From contig NC_088113.1 in assembly GCF_036370855.1 (NCBI RefSeq), positions 20,604,501 to 20,668,500 of the forward strand: a stretch of DNA of 64,000 nucleotides, written 5' to 3'. Within the stretch, counting starts at the first letter, position 1. Each line of letters begins with the position of its first letter. The notes below the pieces were generated by a model. It saw nothing but the letters and a program-made list of their open reading frames with translations, made no database searches and had not been told where the DNA came from. Positions 10,734-21,570 of the stretch are shown here, piece by piece. The translations under genes were made by a program, and so were the position numbers. Source of the DNA: Dromaius novaehollandiae. Its lineage: Eukaryota; Chordata; Aves; Casuariiformes; Dromaiidae.

Positions 10734-12844
10734 AGAGCAGGTCTGGGGGCCCCCAGCAGCCCCCTCTCCGCGCTGGGGGTCACAGGCTGGTCCGGCGGGG
10801 GGGGGGGGGGTGAAGGCCCCATCCCTGTGCTGCCACCCCGTCCCTCTGGGGCCCGCTGCCACTAGAGGTCACCAGCAGCCTGGTGACAGCACCCACGAGG
10901 GACGTGGGTGACACCGGCCACCCCCGCGGTCCCCTCCGTCCCCTCCGCAGCCGGGGAGCCGCGCGGGGGTCCCGCAGCCGCGCAGGGTGGCAGCACCCGG
11001 GGCCGCGCCGCAGCCGCAGCCGGCACCGCTGCACGCAGCGCTGCAGCAACGAACCCGTCACCTCCTGCCCTCGGAGCCGTCCCCAGGCATTAGCTAATTA
11101 ACGCTGATTAAAACACACGCCGCAGCTGGCACCCGCAGAAAGATGCTCAGCGGTGGATCTGTGCCTGAAAATTAAAAACGGAGACTCTGTTAAGGGCGGG
11201 CTGCCCGGGAGCCGGGGGGGGGTTCTCCATGCCGGGGGGGCCCTGCGAGCAGCCGTGCATGGCAGCCGGTGGTGCCTCCCCCCCCCCCGCAGCAGCGGCC
11301 TGGGGCACCCGGCTGCTCCGGCCTCGGCGGGCTGCGGGGAAGGGGCTGCCGTCGAAGAGGGGTGCTGGGGGGAGCAAGCAGCCCCCCCCCGAACCGGGCA
11401 TCCCGGCAAGGCGCGGGGAGGGCAGGAGGGAAGCCGCCCCGCCGCCCCCCCGCTGCCCGTGACCGGCGGGCTCAGCTGCGGCTCCGCAGGGAAACCGGAG
11501 CCGGCAGAGGGACAGCTGCCGGGAAGGCGATAGGGGGAGCGGGGAGGCGAGGAGCGGGGCCTGGGGCCGTGCCCCCATCCCCGAGGGGGACATGGCGGGG
11601 GGGGGGTCCTCCATGGGGCACAGCCAGCGGTCAGCGCAGGCACACGTGAGTGTGGGGCTGGGCGAGCAGCTCCTGCCGCACGCCTGAGCCTCCTCGGGTG
11701 TACGGTTCCCCTAGGTGGGTCTCTGCGTGCACACGCACACGCACACGCACACACACACACACACACAGCCGTGCACACGCACACGCACACACGGACACGT
11801 GCACACACGCACATGCATGCACACATGGACACACGTGCACATGCATATGCACACGCATGCACACGGACCCACAGGCACACACACGCATGCACATGCAGAC
11901 ACACGTGCGTACACACACGCATGCACACGCATGCATATGTACACACGGGCACGCGGGGCTTTGGGCGGCCAAGCTCAGCTCCCGTCGCGCTGCATCGGCC
12001 CCAGGGCGAGAGCATCCCGCCCCGCGCAGCTCCGAGGCCCCGCGTCGGCCCTGGGTCCCCAGTACCCCACGGAGCGGAGCGGGACGGAGGCAGCCCCGCG
12101 CACCAGCCAACAGAGCTGCCAGATGCGGCCCGAAACCCTTTCAGCCTCCAAGCTGCGTTAGGGATGTGAAGGAGAAGCCTGGCCCCGCTGCCAGCGGGGG
12201 GTCGGCCGGGAGCCCCCCTCTTCTTGGCGATAGCAAGTAAATTTAGCCCAAGCCCTGCTGAGGAATTCGGCAGCACAGCCGGCCCCGGCCGCCAGCGGGG
12301 CCCGGGGATCAGCCGGGCTGGGGATCCGGTTGCCACAGAGCATTCCCGGCAGCTAAAACCGGCCCCGGGCACGGGGCTGCGGCCCAGGGGACGTGCTGCC
12401 TTCGGGGCCGGTGTCCGTCCCCATGTCCGGGTGCCGCGGTCCCGCTGCAGCCCGCGGCATGGCTGGGCACGGTGCAAGCGCCTGCCCTTCCCGCCTGCAT
12501 CCCGTGCCATCCCGGGTCATCCCAGCCATCCCGGGTCGTCCCATCCCATGCGAGGCCGCCCAGGGAGCGCAGCCAGGTGCTTTCCACCTTCAAAGCGCTC
12601 CGTGCAGCGCGGTGCATCCGCGCACCGGGGATTCCCGCGGCCGGGAGCTGCCGGCACACGTGCGCCCGCCCCGCCGTGCCCGCGGGGCCCCGCCATGCCG
12701 CTCCGAGGGCGGGCGCCCGCCGCTCCCCAAAACACCCAGCCTGGCGGCAGGAGCCTTCGCGCCGGCGATTCCCCCCGCCTCGGCCCGGCCGCTTCCCCCT
12801 GCCCCGGCCGCATCCCCCTGCCCGCAGACACAGCAACGCACGCG
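10734..12844. other. Convergent intergenic region ANGPT4-FAM110A
   Basis: No gene is recognised. Contents: an AT-richer patch at 11090-11190 with TAGCTAATTAACGCTGATTA and an ATTAAA at about 11170; a CA-rich array at 11723-11956; and a patch at 12215-12265 (GATAGCAAGTAAATTTAGCC). The remainder is GC-rich and unique. Confidence 0.5.
11723..11956. repeat. (CACACG)n / CA-rich compound microsatellite
   Basis: About 230 bp alternate CACACG, CACACA, GCATGCAC and GTACACAC. It is alternating purine-pyrimidine throughout, so it has Z-DNA-forming potential. A second array of the same character lies at 37675-37830. Confidence 0.93.
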
Positions 12845-13510
12845 GCCTCCAAAGCACAGAACTTTAATAAAACCAGCTCCGTTATTCTTCCTTTCTGTTG
12901 GTTTTTTTAACAGCTCAAACTTCGGCAAAAACAGTAGAAACGAGGAAGAGACCAACATAAGCATCTTCATAAATAACAGGACACAGCACGGCCCGATCCT
13001 GGGGGCTTTTCTGCTCGTCAACATACAAAAAGAGAGCTACAAATAGGGGGACAGACGGGTCGCCCGAGGGGAGCTCGATCCGGCCCCCCCGGCGGAGCAT
13101 CCGAGCTCCCCGCGGCAGGGAGCCACAGCTGCACGGGGGCCGGGACGGGCAGGAGCGCTGCCTCCTCTCCCGGGTGGCTGCCTCCACTGCCTTCTGCCTT
13201 CTGCTGCCTTTTGCCCTTGCAAACTCCACCGGAAAGTTGGCAGGAGGCGGACGGCGCTGCGGGGCATCCTGGGGAGCTGCCGGGCAGGTGCTCGGCGTCT
13301 CAGGGCGGGCAGCACGGTCCCGGCCGTGGCGGTGCACGGCTGCTCGCCCCGCAGCGCGGGGAGGGGGAAGCAGAGGGCAGGAGGCACCGGGGCTAAATCC
13401 GAGGGTCCCGCAACAGCCACGGCGTCCGGGGGGCACAGCCCGCACCGCCCGGGGGGCTCGGCCACCGCCTCCTGCCCGTCCCGCAGCCGCGGCCCGCGCG
13501 CGCCCCGGCG
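12845..13510 (-). other. FAM110A: FAM110A 3' UTR
   Basis: Read on the minus strand, this follows the FAM110A stop codon. It turns AT-rich between 13040 and 12860, which stands out from the GC-rich surroundings, and ends at the ATTAAA signal. No other gene fits this stretch. Confidence 0.7.
12863..12868 (-). terminator. FAM110A: Poly(A) signal ATTAAA for FAM110A
   Basis: TTTAAT on the plus strand reads ATTAAA on the minus strand. A GT-rich downstream element (TGCGTTGCTGTGTCTG on the minus strand) lies a suitable distance beyond it. An overlapping AATAAA at 12866-12871 reads on the plus strand but has no matching upstream gene end. Confidence 0.6.
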
Positions 13511-14395
13511 CTAAACGCTGGAGACCTGCTGGGGCTCGCGGGCCTGCCGCAGCCCGTAGAGCCACTTGATGACGCGGGCGTTGCGCTCGACGACGGAGAT
13601 GCCGTAGGGCAGGCGCTCGGGCTGCCGCTCGCCCCGGGTGCCGGCGCTGCGCTGCGAGCGGCCGCCCCCCGAGCTGGCGGTGCTGCCGCTCTGCGGCTTG
13701 GCGGAGACGATGTCGGAGGCGGCGCGGGCGAAGCGCTCGGCGCCCAGGTCCCGCACCTCCTCGGCGTCGAGGCCGCAGTAGTTGAAGAAGCGCTCCAGGT
13801 CGGCGGTGGCCCGCGAGTAGCGGTCGCTCAGGTCCGACTTGGAGCGGGGCAGCGGGGTCTGGCGGCGGGCGCCGTCGGGGCCGGGCGACGGCGGCACCGC
13901 GGGGGGAGCCCCGGCCCGCGGAGCCCCGCAGGGCCGCACGTCCACCCGGCGCACGGCCACCGCGCCGGGCGGCTTGCAGCCGGCGGAGCTCTCCGGCGCC
14001 TTGCCGGCGGCGGGGCCGGGGGGCCGGGGGGCCGCGGCGTGCCCGCCCGCCCCCGCCGCCTCCGGCCCCTCCGCCGCCCGCAAGGGGCTGTCGCAGACGT
14101 TGATGAGGTTGTTGAGGATCTCCAGGTCCAGGGAGGTCTTGGGGCCGCCGGGCTCCCCGCGGTGCGGCGCCTTGCGCCCGGGGCTCAGCAGGGCCCGGCG
14201 CACCCCCGGCGCGAAGAGCGGCTGCTTGAGCAGCGGCGGCTTCACCGGCTCCTGCCGGGTGCTGGCGACCCGCTGGCTCTTCACGTACTTGGCCTTGTCG
14301 GCCTCCAGCCTCTCCACCGCGCTGGGCCTCCTGGCGCCGGGCTCCGCTGGCCGTCGGAAGTACTCGGGGCCCTTGTTGAGGATGCGGAAGGGCAT
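13511..14395 (-). CDS. FAM110A: FAM110A, centrosome/spindle-pole protein (294 aa)
   Basis: FAM110 proteins localise to centrosomes and spindle poles and, in the literature, bind CSPP1 and affect cell-cycle progression. The single coding exon gives 294 residues (human 295). Family landmarks are all present. An N-terminal block [15 protein letters not shown] is followed by [17 protein letters not shown] (residues 24-40). [18 protein letters not shown] motif lies near 88-104. SKSDLSDR and a [12 protein letters not shown] block lie at about 185-210, and the C-terminal [20 protein letters not shown] at about 263-282. The middle is a low-complexity Ala/Pro/Gly linker. The start chosen is the only in-frame ATG in the exon, with a GCC context. 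The exon is entered through a strong minus-strand acceptor (CCTCTTTGCAG, exon starting at 14620), so the first 225 bases of the exon are 5' UTR. The N-terminus resembles FAM110B/C more than human FAM110A, but the flanking ANGPT4 and SLC52A3 identify the gene. Confidence 0.92.
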   Translation of the reverse strand: MPFRILNKGPEYFRRPAEPGARRPSAVERLEADKAKYVKSQRVASTRQEPVKPPLLKQPLFAPGVRRALLSPGRKAPHRGEPGGPKTSLDLEILNNLINVCDSPLRAAEGPEAAGAGGHAAAPRPPGPAAGKAPESSAGCKPPGAVAVRRVDVRPCGAPRAGAPPAVPPSPGPDGARRQTPLPRSKSDLSDRYSRATADLERFFNYCGLDAEEVRDLGAERFARAASDIVSAKPQSGSTASSGGGRSQRSAGTRGERQPERLPYGISVVERNARVIKWLYGLRQAREPQQVSSV

Positions 14396-16130
14396 GGCCG
14401 AGGCCAAGGGTGCCGGCACGCCGCCCGCCGCCGCCGCCGCCGCCGGCCCCGCGGCCACGGTCCCGGCCGGGCGCGCCGCCCCGCGCCGCCCGCCGCCCCC
14501 CGGCCCGCGGCGCCCATCCAGGGTCGCGGCGCCCGGGCGGCGCGCTGGCCCCGGCTCCCGCGGCGCGGGTCGGGCGGCGATGCTGCGGGCCTCGTCCGCC
14601 CCGGGGTCAAGCGCCGGCGGCTGCAAAGAGGGGTCGGCGTTAGCGGCGGCGGCGCGGGCCGGGCTCCCCGCGGCCCCCCGGCACCGGACAAAGGCGCGGG
14701 CGGGCGAGCTGCACGGGAGCACTGGGTCCGCGCCGGCAGCCCGCCGAGCCCGGCGCCCGGCTTCCTATTTCAAGGCAGGGACCACGCCTCCGCCGGCCAC
14801 CGCGGCCTCCCCGAAACGGCCCCCGGCCAATCCGCGCCGCACGCCCGCTGCAAACGCCACCGTGGCCAATGGCCCCGCGGGCGCGTGCCCCCAGCCCGGC
14901 GCGCGGCGGACCGAGCCGGCCAGCGGCTGCGGCCAGTGGCCTTGCCACGCCGTCGGCGTCGCCCGCCCCGCGGCCCCTGGGGCCACGCAGGCGCCTCGGG
15001 GGCTTGGGGCGGCCTCCCTTCCCTGCCCTCCTCCGGCAGACGGAGCCCCGTCTCCTTTGGAAGGGGGAGCAAGGATGCTGCGGGTTTGCAGCGGGGCAGA
15101 GAGCACGGTCCCCGCTGCACGGCTGCCGCGTGAAACCCCGCTGCCGGCTGCCGCGCGACGGGCACGGCTGCATCCCGGCTTTCGGGCGCGTTAGCCGGGC
15201 CCTTTCCCGCAGCCGGGTGCGTTTGCAGCCGTGCAGCCTCCCGGACCTGCCGCCGTGCAGGGGGGGCAAAGGCAGCGCCGCGGGGGCTCCCGGGGCCCCA
15301 GCGCGGTGCTGGCAGCCGGCACGGTGCGGGGCCCCAGCCCCAGGCCGCGGACGAGCGGGGCAAAGCCCGCAGGAGCGGGGGGAGCCGGGGCAGCCCTCGC
15401 TGCCTGCCCTCGGGCCCCCCCGGGAAGCCCCAGGGGGGTTTCCAGCTCGCGTTTTCCCAGCCGGCGGTGCCAGGAGCCGTGCGGAGCCCGGGATCCGCGC
15501 CGCAGACCCGGGGACCTCATGTCCTTGGGCCCCCGCCAAGCACAACACGCGCCGCGGCCGGGCCCGACGGCGCGGAGAAGCAGCGGTCGGCGGGGGGGGG
15601 GTGTCCCCGGGGGCCCCCCAGCCCCGTCCCGCCGCAGCCCCGCTCGCCGTCGGCCCCGCCGCTCCGCCCGGGCAGGCGCCGCGCTCCGGCCGCGCCGACG
15701 GGGAGGGGGGACGCGGGGCCCGGGCTGCCCGCCCCCCCCCGCGCCCCTCGGCTCTGCCCCCCCCCCCCGGCGGCCGCGATGCTCCGGCCGCACCGGGGGC
15801 GGGGGGGGGGGGGGAGCCCCGCGCGGACACTCACCGGCGGCGGCCCCGGCGCTACCTGCTCGCCCAACTTCCTGCTCGCGGCGAGACGCGGCCGGGCGGG
15901 GGCAGCGCCGCCGCCGCCCCCCCGCGCCGCCCGCCCCGCCCGGCCCCGGCCCGGCCCCGGCCCCGGCCGCGGGGGACGGTGCCAGCCGCCCCGGGAGGGG
16001 CTGCGCGGGGCCGCCGGGGACAGCTGGGGCCGGGCCCGGCCAGCGCGGACCCCCCCGCCGCCGCCGCGGCTCTCTGCACCCCCCGCAGCCAGCGCCCCCC
16101 CCCCCCCCGCGCACGGGGCTGGGCACCGGC
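14396..16130 (-). promoter_or_regulatory. FAM110A: FAM110A 5' UTR, first intron and CpG-island promoter region
   Basis: Minus-strand reading: the coding exon begins at 14620 after a CCTCTTTGCAG acceptor. A good donor (CCGCCG|GTGAGT, GT at 15834-15833) would end a noncoding first exon at 15835, giving a 1.2 kb intron. A second donor-like CAG|GTAGCG lies at 15855. The sequence from 15550 to 16110 is an extreme CpG island with C and G homopolymers, as expected for a TATA-less promoter. The transcription start cannot be placed from sequence. Confidence 0.45.
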
Positions 16131-16134
16131 GCTC

Positions 16135-16185
16135 ACGTCGGGGACACGTCGGGGGACACGTCGGGGGACACGTCGGGGCCCCCCC
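16135..16185. repeat. Short tandem array, 12-13 bp unit
   Basis: Four copies of GGGGACACGTCG-type units. A run of GGGACG hexamers follows at about 16252-16282. Both lie just upstream of the FAM110A CpG island. Confidence 0.85.
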
Positions 16186-18109
16186 GAGGGCGCTGGGCCG
16201 AAAGACGTGGGGCAGAGGGGCGGCTCTGCGACGCGGTGCAGGCGGGTGGCGGGGACAGGGACGGGGACGGGGACGGGGACCCCTCGTCGCAGCCCCAGAG
16301 CGCAGCCGCCCGCGGCCCGGCGGAGGCCTGCAGCAGCGCGGGCTCTCCTGCGCCGCCCAACCCGCCGCGCCGCATTCCTGCAGCGGGAGAGCCGCCAGGC
16401 CTGGCACCGCCGCGGAGCAACACCCAGCCGCGGTGGGCGGGAGCGCGAGCCGCCCTCCAAACAGCCCCGAAAGCAAAGCCACCTTATCGCGTCCCCTGAG
16501 CGCGGACGGTGCTTGGTGACCCCGGTGCCAGGGCTGGTGGCCCGGCTCGTGCCAGGGCAATGCCCGGCCCCGGCTCGCCGCCCTCCCGCTCCGGCTGACT
16601 TTGCCGCATCGGACACCCTCCTCCGTGGAGAGGTGCCAATCCGCCCCCTCGGCGGGTGCCCGGCCCCGCATCGCCCGTCCGGCAAGTCCAGGAGCCCCCG
16701 GCGAGGCACCGGCACACGAGGCGGGCACCGGGGCCACCTCCGCCTCCGGCCCCTACCTGGCTCTGCCGCGGGACGTGGGAGCTCGCCGGCCGCCGCGCTG
16801 CCCCCCGAGCGGCTTCTCCGGCGCTGGGCCGGGGGGCTGCGCCCGTGCCCGGAGCCACCGTCTCCGTGAGCACCGTCCCGGCCTTCCCACCCGCGGCACG
16901 GCCCCGTTCCCGCGTGCCGGAGCCGGTCTGCCGAAACCGCGCGGCGCGCTGCTCCCTCTGAGTCAGCGCTGGGCGAGAACGCCTCCGGGGCAGCGCATGC
17001 GGCAGCGGCGGCCGGGCCCCTCTCCGGAGCCGCCGGGCCCCCAGGGATGCAGGGCCCCCCCCGGCACCGCTCGGCTGCGGTGGGACCTTTGGGGACGTTT
17101 GCTCCCTTCCTGAGCAGTCCCCACCGTCACCTCCGCTCCCCTCCGTGGCTCGCAGCCGCGAACGTGTCGGCAGGAACGGCTCAGGGTCCCTCCCGCAGCC
17201 GCGACGCCGGCCCGGGGCGCCACGAAGGCGGCATGTCCACCGCCAATGCTGCTTTCCCGTGGGCCGGGATGGGGGTCCCTGCACCCGGAGCAGCCCGGTG
17301 CTCACCGCCGCCCCGCTCCCGGCCCCCCCGGGACCCCGCGCTGGGTGCTTGGCACTGACCCTGTGCAATAACCCCCAAATCGCCTGAATACCTGCGCAAA
17401 ATAAGCCGTAACGAGCGGCGGCGGCCCTAGGAGAGGCTGCGAGTCGCGGGCTGAGCAAGCCGAGAGCGGGGCAGCGCCGGCGCGGGGCGGAGGGGACGTG
17501 CAAGGCGCTGGCTCCTCGCACCGCGCGGCGGGTCCCAGGACAGACCTGCGGTGGACGAGGAGCCGGCGAAGGGAAAAGAGCGGAGTGAGGCGCTGGGAAA
17601 ACAAGCGGCTTCGCCGGGAGGGCTGCGCCGACCTCCCGCCACGTCCCGGCTGGAGGTGGATCCGCGCAGGGCACGGCCAGGAGAGGCCGCGCGGGAGGCG
17701 AGCGTGCCGGGGCGGGAGGCGAGCGTGCCGGGGCGGCGGGGCCGGGCGGTGCACAGAGGTGCTGCCCAGGCACGTCCCGGCCCCGGCAGCCGGTGCTTTT
17801 GGGAGCAGGGCGTTGCGGCAGGCGGTGCCGGGGACCACCCCGGCGCGCTGCGGGGTGGCCGCCCCGGAGCTGGCGGCAGGCCGGGCACCGCTCGACGTCC
17901 CCCCGAGGGCCCAGCGTGCACGGGGACGGGGCTCCCCGCGAGCCCGGCGGCGCCAGCCCGGCCCTTTGGTCCCCGGCAGCGCGTGTGTACTCACCTTATC
18001 GTGCCGCAGCCTGCCTGCCTCCCCCCGAGCGTGGCCCGCCGAGGCGGCCGTGTCGGCACGGCTACGGAAACCTGTGCTGAGAGCAGGGGCCAGGGCTCAG
18101 CGCCACTCA
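16186..18109. other. Intergenic, FAM110A to SLC52A3 (left part)
   Basis: This is GC-rich sequence with no recognised exon. It has a two-copy 21-bp direct repeat at about 17695-17735 and an AT-richer patch at 17355-17415. On the minus strand there is a perfect splice donor (GATAAG|GTGAGT, GT at 17994-17993) that could close a distal alternative first exon of FAM110A. Confidence 0.45.
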
Positions 18110-18160
18110 CGCGCCTGCCCCGCTCCGTGCCTCAGTTTCCCCATCTGTGGGCTCTGCCCT
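18110..18160 (+). mobile_element. MIR-like SINE remnant
   Basis: The 19 bases at 18129-18147 (GCCTCAGTTTCCCCATCTG) match the best conserved stretch of MIR (CORE-SINE) elements. Flanks are too diverged to define ends. Similar fragments lie at 24350 (opposite strand) and 35772. Such remnants are very old in birds. A chance match is possible but less likely at this length. Confidence 0.45.
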
Positions 18161-21100
18161 GGGACGCCCTGCAGAAATGCTCTTGCTTTCATTCCCTGGT
18201 GTTTCCCTCGTTCAGTCCCAGCCCTCCCAGCGGCCGTGCGCTCCGGCGGGGCCGGAGCAGCGGGACGGCAGCACCTCCGCATCGGCCCTTCCCTGGGCCC
18301 CGGTTCAGCGCCCGGGTGCGGGAAGCAGCCCCGGTGCAGGTCCCAGCCCCGCCGGCCCCTCTGCACGGCGGAGCAGCGGCAGGAGCATCCCCGCCGCCCC
18401 GTCCCCGTGCACCCACGCCGCAGCACCGAGCTCCGTGCAAAGGCCCCTCGCGGCGCGGGGAGGCTCCCAGCGACACGGGGACGAGGCGCGAAGGGCATCG
18501 TCGCATCGGCGGCCGGGGCCGCGCGGGCGGCGAGCAGATGGAGGTTTCCCGGCGGGCGGCGGGGCCGGGGCTTTGTCTGCGGCCACCGCGGCGCGGGCGG
18601 GCGGGCGGCAGGCGAGCGGCTCGCCGCAGATGGCAGCGGTGCCGGCTGCGCCGGGCGCGGGCGATGCCCTGGGGATGCGGCCCTTTTGTGGGGCTCTCAC
18701 CTCTCGGCGGAGGCCCCTTCCCTGCGGCACCGCCGAGGCAGCAGCCTTTCAACTTTCAACTTGACCTGCTCCATTCGCATGGAAATCAGATGCAAATGGG
18801 GAGCTGGGAGGAGGCGGCGAGGGGAGGAAGGGGCCACCGGCCGCAAGCTGCCGCCCAGACCCCCGCGCCCCGGCCGGCTGTCCTGGCGCGGTGCCGGGGA
18901 CCCCCCAGCCGGGGCGGCTGCTGGTCCGGGGGGTGAGCAGGGTCCCCAGTTCCCCCCCGGAGAATCAGGCCTCACTTGCGGATGGCAGCAGCCGCCTTCC
19001 CCCACGCTGTCACCTCCCCCCGGCTCTCGGCTCCCGGTTATCAGCTGCAGCCTCCGGCGGGGGCTGAACCCTGACCGGAGCCAGCAAGGCCGGGAGCCCT
19101 GCAGCCGTCCCGCTCCCCGAGCTCGGAGGATGAGGAGGGGAAGCAGGCAGCGAGCCGGGGAGCCGCGCAGATGAAGGGCACCGCGAGCCGGGCTCCGAGG
19201 GGAGCCGGCCGCCGGCTGCGCGCTCTGCATCGCCCCGCGTGCACGGAGCAGCGGGCGAATGCGCCGGGGCTGCACCAACCCTCGCTGCGCGCCGGGGCCT
19301 GAGCGTGCAGCCGCGGCCCCGCTCCGGGCACCCGCTGCAAGCCGCTCTCCCAGCGACACCCTGTGGGTGCCGGCGGAAGAGCCCGCGCGCCGCGTCCCGG
19401 GGCGGTGGGTGCTGGGAAGGAGCAGCGGGGAGCCGCACTGGGACCGTGGGCTCCGCCGCTCCGAGGCCCCCCCGGCCGCCGCGCAGCCGTGCCGGCTCCT
19501 GGGTGCCGCAACCCCACGGCCGGTAGCAGCTCCGCAACGTCTCCGAGCCGCCGGCGGGGCCAGTGGGGTGCCGGGGCCACCGTGCACGGCAGGAGCGTCC
19601 ACAACCGATGCGTGCCGGGGGAGGCCGTGCCGCAGCCGGGCTCGGCGGTGCCCGCGGGGCCCTGGCTCTGCCGGGATTCCCCCGCCGCCGCCACCGCCGC
19701 AGCCGGGTGACACAGGCACCTGCACGCCGCAGCCCGAAATAGGTGGGACACCGTGGAGCAGGGAAAAGTGCAAAGTACACGGTGCAGCCAAGAATAATCC
19801 CCGGCACCCGGCCAAGCCGGAGTGAACCGGGCCGCCGGCCGTTGCGAGGCGTGCGCCCCGCAGCCCCGCGCGCCGGCATGGGGCTGGCCCCGGCCCCCGC
19901 GGTACGTGGGGGTACGCGGCGGGGGGTGGCGGGAGGGGGCGAGGGGCTGAGCCGGCCCCGGGGCTGCCGGGAGAGGGTGGAGGCGGCGGCGGCGGAGGCC
20001 GGCCGGCGGGACGGAGGCTGTTCCTCGGGGAGGCCCGAGCCGGCTGGCGGGGGGAGGCTGCCGGGGCCGAGCGGGGGTCTCCGGAGGGGAGACCCCGCCA
20101 GCGGGTCCTGCGCTGTCCTGGGGACACGAGCTGGGCTGGCAAAACCCTGCGGCCTGTGAGCGCGTGGAGGGGAGGCAGGGGAGACCCTGAGCCGCAGCCC
20201 CCTCCCAGCCACCCCCCAGGCCAGGCTGACCCCAGCCCCTGCTCCGTGGGTGGGCAGGGGGAGCGGGGCCGGTCCCCCCGCGCCTGCCCCATGCTCCCTG
20301 CAGCCCTAAGGGCTTTCTCCTCTCTTTTCCCTCCGGTCTCATCGCACCCCGCACCTGCAGCTGGCGGTGCCAGCACCACGTGCGCCGCTCCGAAGACGTG
20401 CCGGGAGCTCCCCACCCAGGACAGGCGTCCCGAGACGTGCCCGTGGAGTTCGCTCCTGAGCCACTGCGGGAGGCCGCGGGGCCCCGCACGCCGTCCCCGG
20501 CCACCGCCAGACGCGGGGACCCGCTCCCGGCCGCCGCCGCTCGCCGAACGCACGGTGAGTGCCCGCGCCGGAGACGCCGCGCGATGCCCGTGCTCGGGAG
20601 CAGGGCTGGGGCGGCGGGAGCCCGGCGGCGGCGGGATCCGGCCTCGCCACCGGCATGGCCGGGCGACGGGGCCGGTGGCCAGGGCGGCAGGGGATCCGGC
20701 GGAGGAGGCGGGCGGCCCGGCTGACTCAGCTCCCTGGTATGAGCAGGCGCCGGTTTCCAGGTGGGGCTGCCGGGACTCTTCTCCCCGCGGGCGCCGGAGC
20801 CTGCCGGGACCGCGCGGCGGATCGCGGGAGACGGAGCCGGGAGCTGCTTTCCCTGCCCCGCGGATGCTGTGGGAGGTGCACGGCCTCCACGCCGGGGAGC
20901 GGAGCAGCTGCGAGGCCCCTCCGGGCCCAGGTGAGAGCCGCGCGTGCCCGTGCCGGGCTGAGCCAGCCGCCAGCTGCGGCACGTCGGGCGCATGGGCAGG
21001 CCGGGCTCCACCTCTGGCACTGCCGAGCCCTGGCGGGCCGGGGCCGGGGGGTAGGACGGGGCTCGGCTGGGGCAGACCCTGCGCCGTGCCCAGCACGGGA

Positions 21101-21526
21101 AAGCCGGGGGCTGCTGGCTGCCGGGGAGCGTGGAGGGCTCCCCATGCCCCCCCGGGGCGTTTGCCGTGGGGCGGTCGGGGTGCTGGGCGGGAAGGACCTC
21201 TGCGCCATCCGGGTGCTTCGATCCCATCCGTAAGGCTCATCCTAAGCCTCGGCTGCAGCTGGATGCGCGCGGCACCCAGCCAGGCAGCGCCGGCTCCCGG
21301 GGACGCGGGGACGCGGGCACCCGCTGCAGGCAGCGCTGGGTGTCAGCAAGCCCTGCACCCACGCAGCGTTTCGAGAAGCAGATGCAGGAGCGTTTCGGAA
21401 AGGAGATGCAGGAGGGGAACCATAGGGGCGTTGCGGGAGACCGGGGACGGGGCCCCGGCGATGGCGGCAAGCAGAAACGCGTCGCCCCGTGGCTGAGCCC
21501 GGCCTCCCTCCCGCTCTCCTCCGCAG
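18161..21526. other. Upstream region of SLC52A3
   Basis: This is a long GC-rich stretch with no protein-coding gene that I can support. It probably contains the SLC52A3 promoter and noncoding exons. Candidate donors are CACG|GTGAGT (GT at 20555) and CCCAG|GTGAGA (GT at 20931). A lower-GC patch at 18745-18800 (CAACTTTCAACTTGACCTGC) could be regulatory. The long open frames on both strands are a product of GC content. Confidence 0.45.
20720..20730. promoter_or_regulatory. Palindromic MARE/AP-1 site
   Basis: GCTGACTCAGC is a perfect 11-base palindrome matching the core of a Maf recognition element (TGCTGASTCAGCA). It also contains the AP-1 core TGACTCA. It lies 850 bases upstream of the SLC52A3 start codon between two candidate noncoding-exon donors. 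Occupancy cannot be told from sequence. Confidence 0.4.
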
Positions 21527-21570
21527 CACGGCGGCGGCACCCAAGGGCGTCCGGCACCCAGCCGTGAGCC

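Noticed and set aside
18697-21240. An 847-codon minus-strand open frame
   Set aside because: Composition is Pro/Ala/Gly/Arg with no domain, and equally long frames exist on the other strand. It is explained by scarcity of stop codons in CpG-rich DNA.
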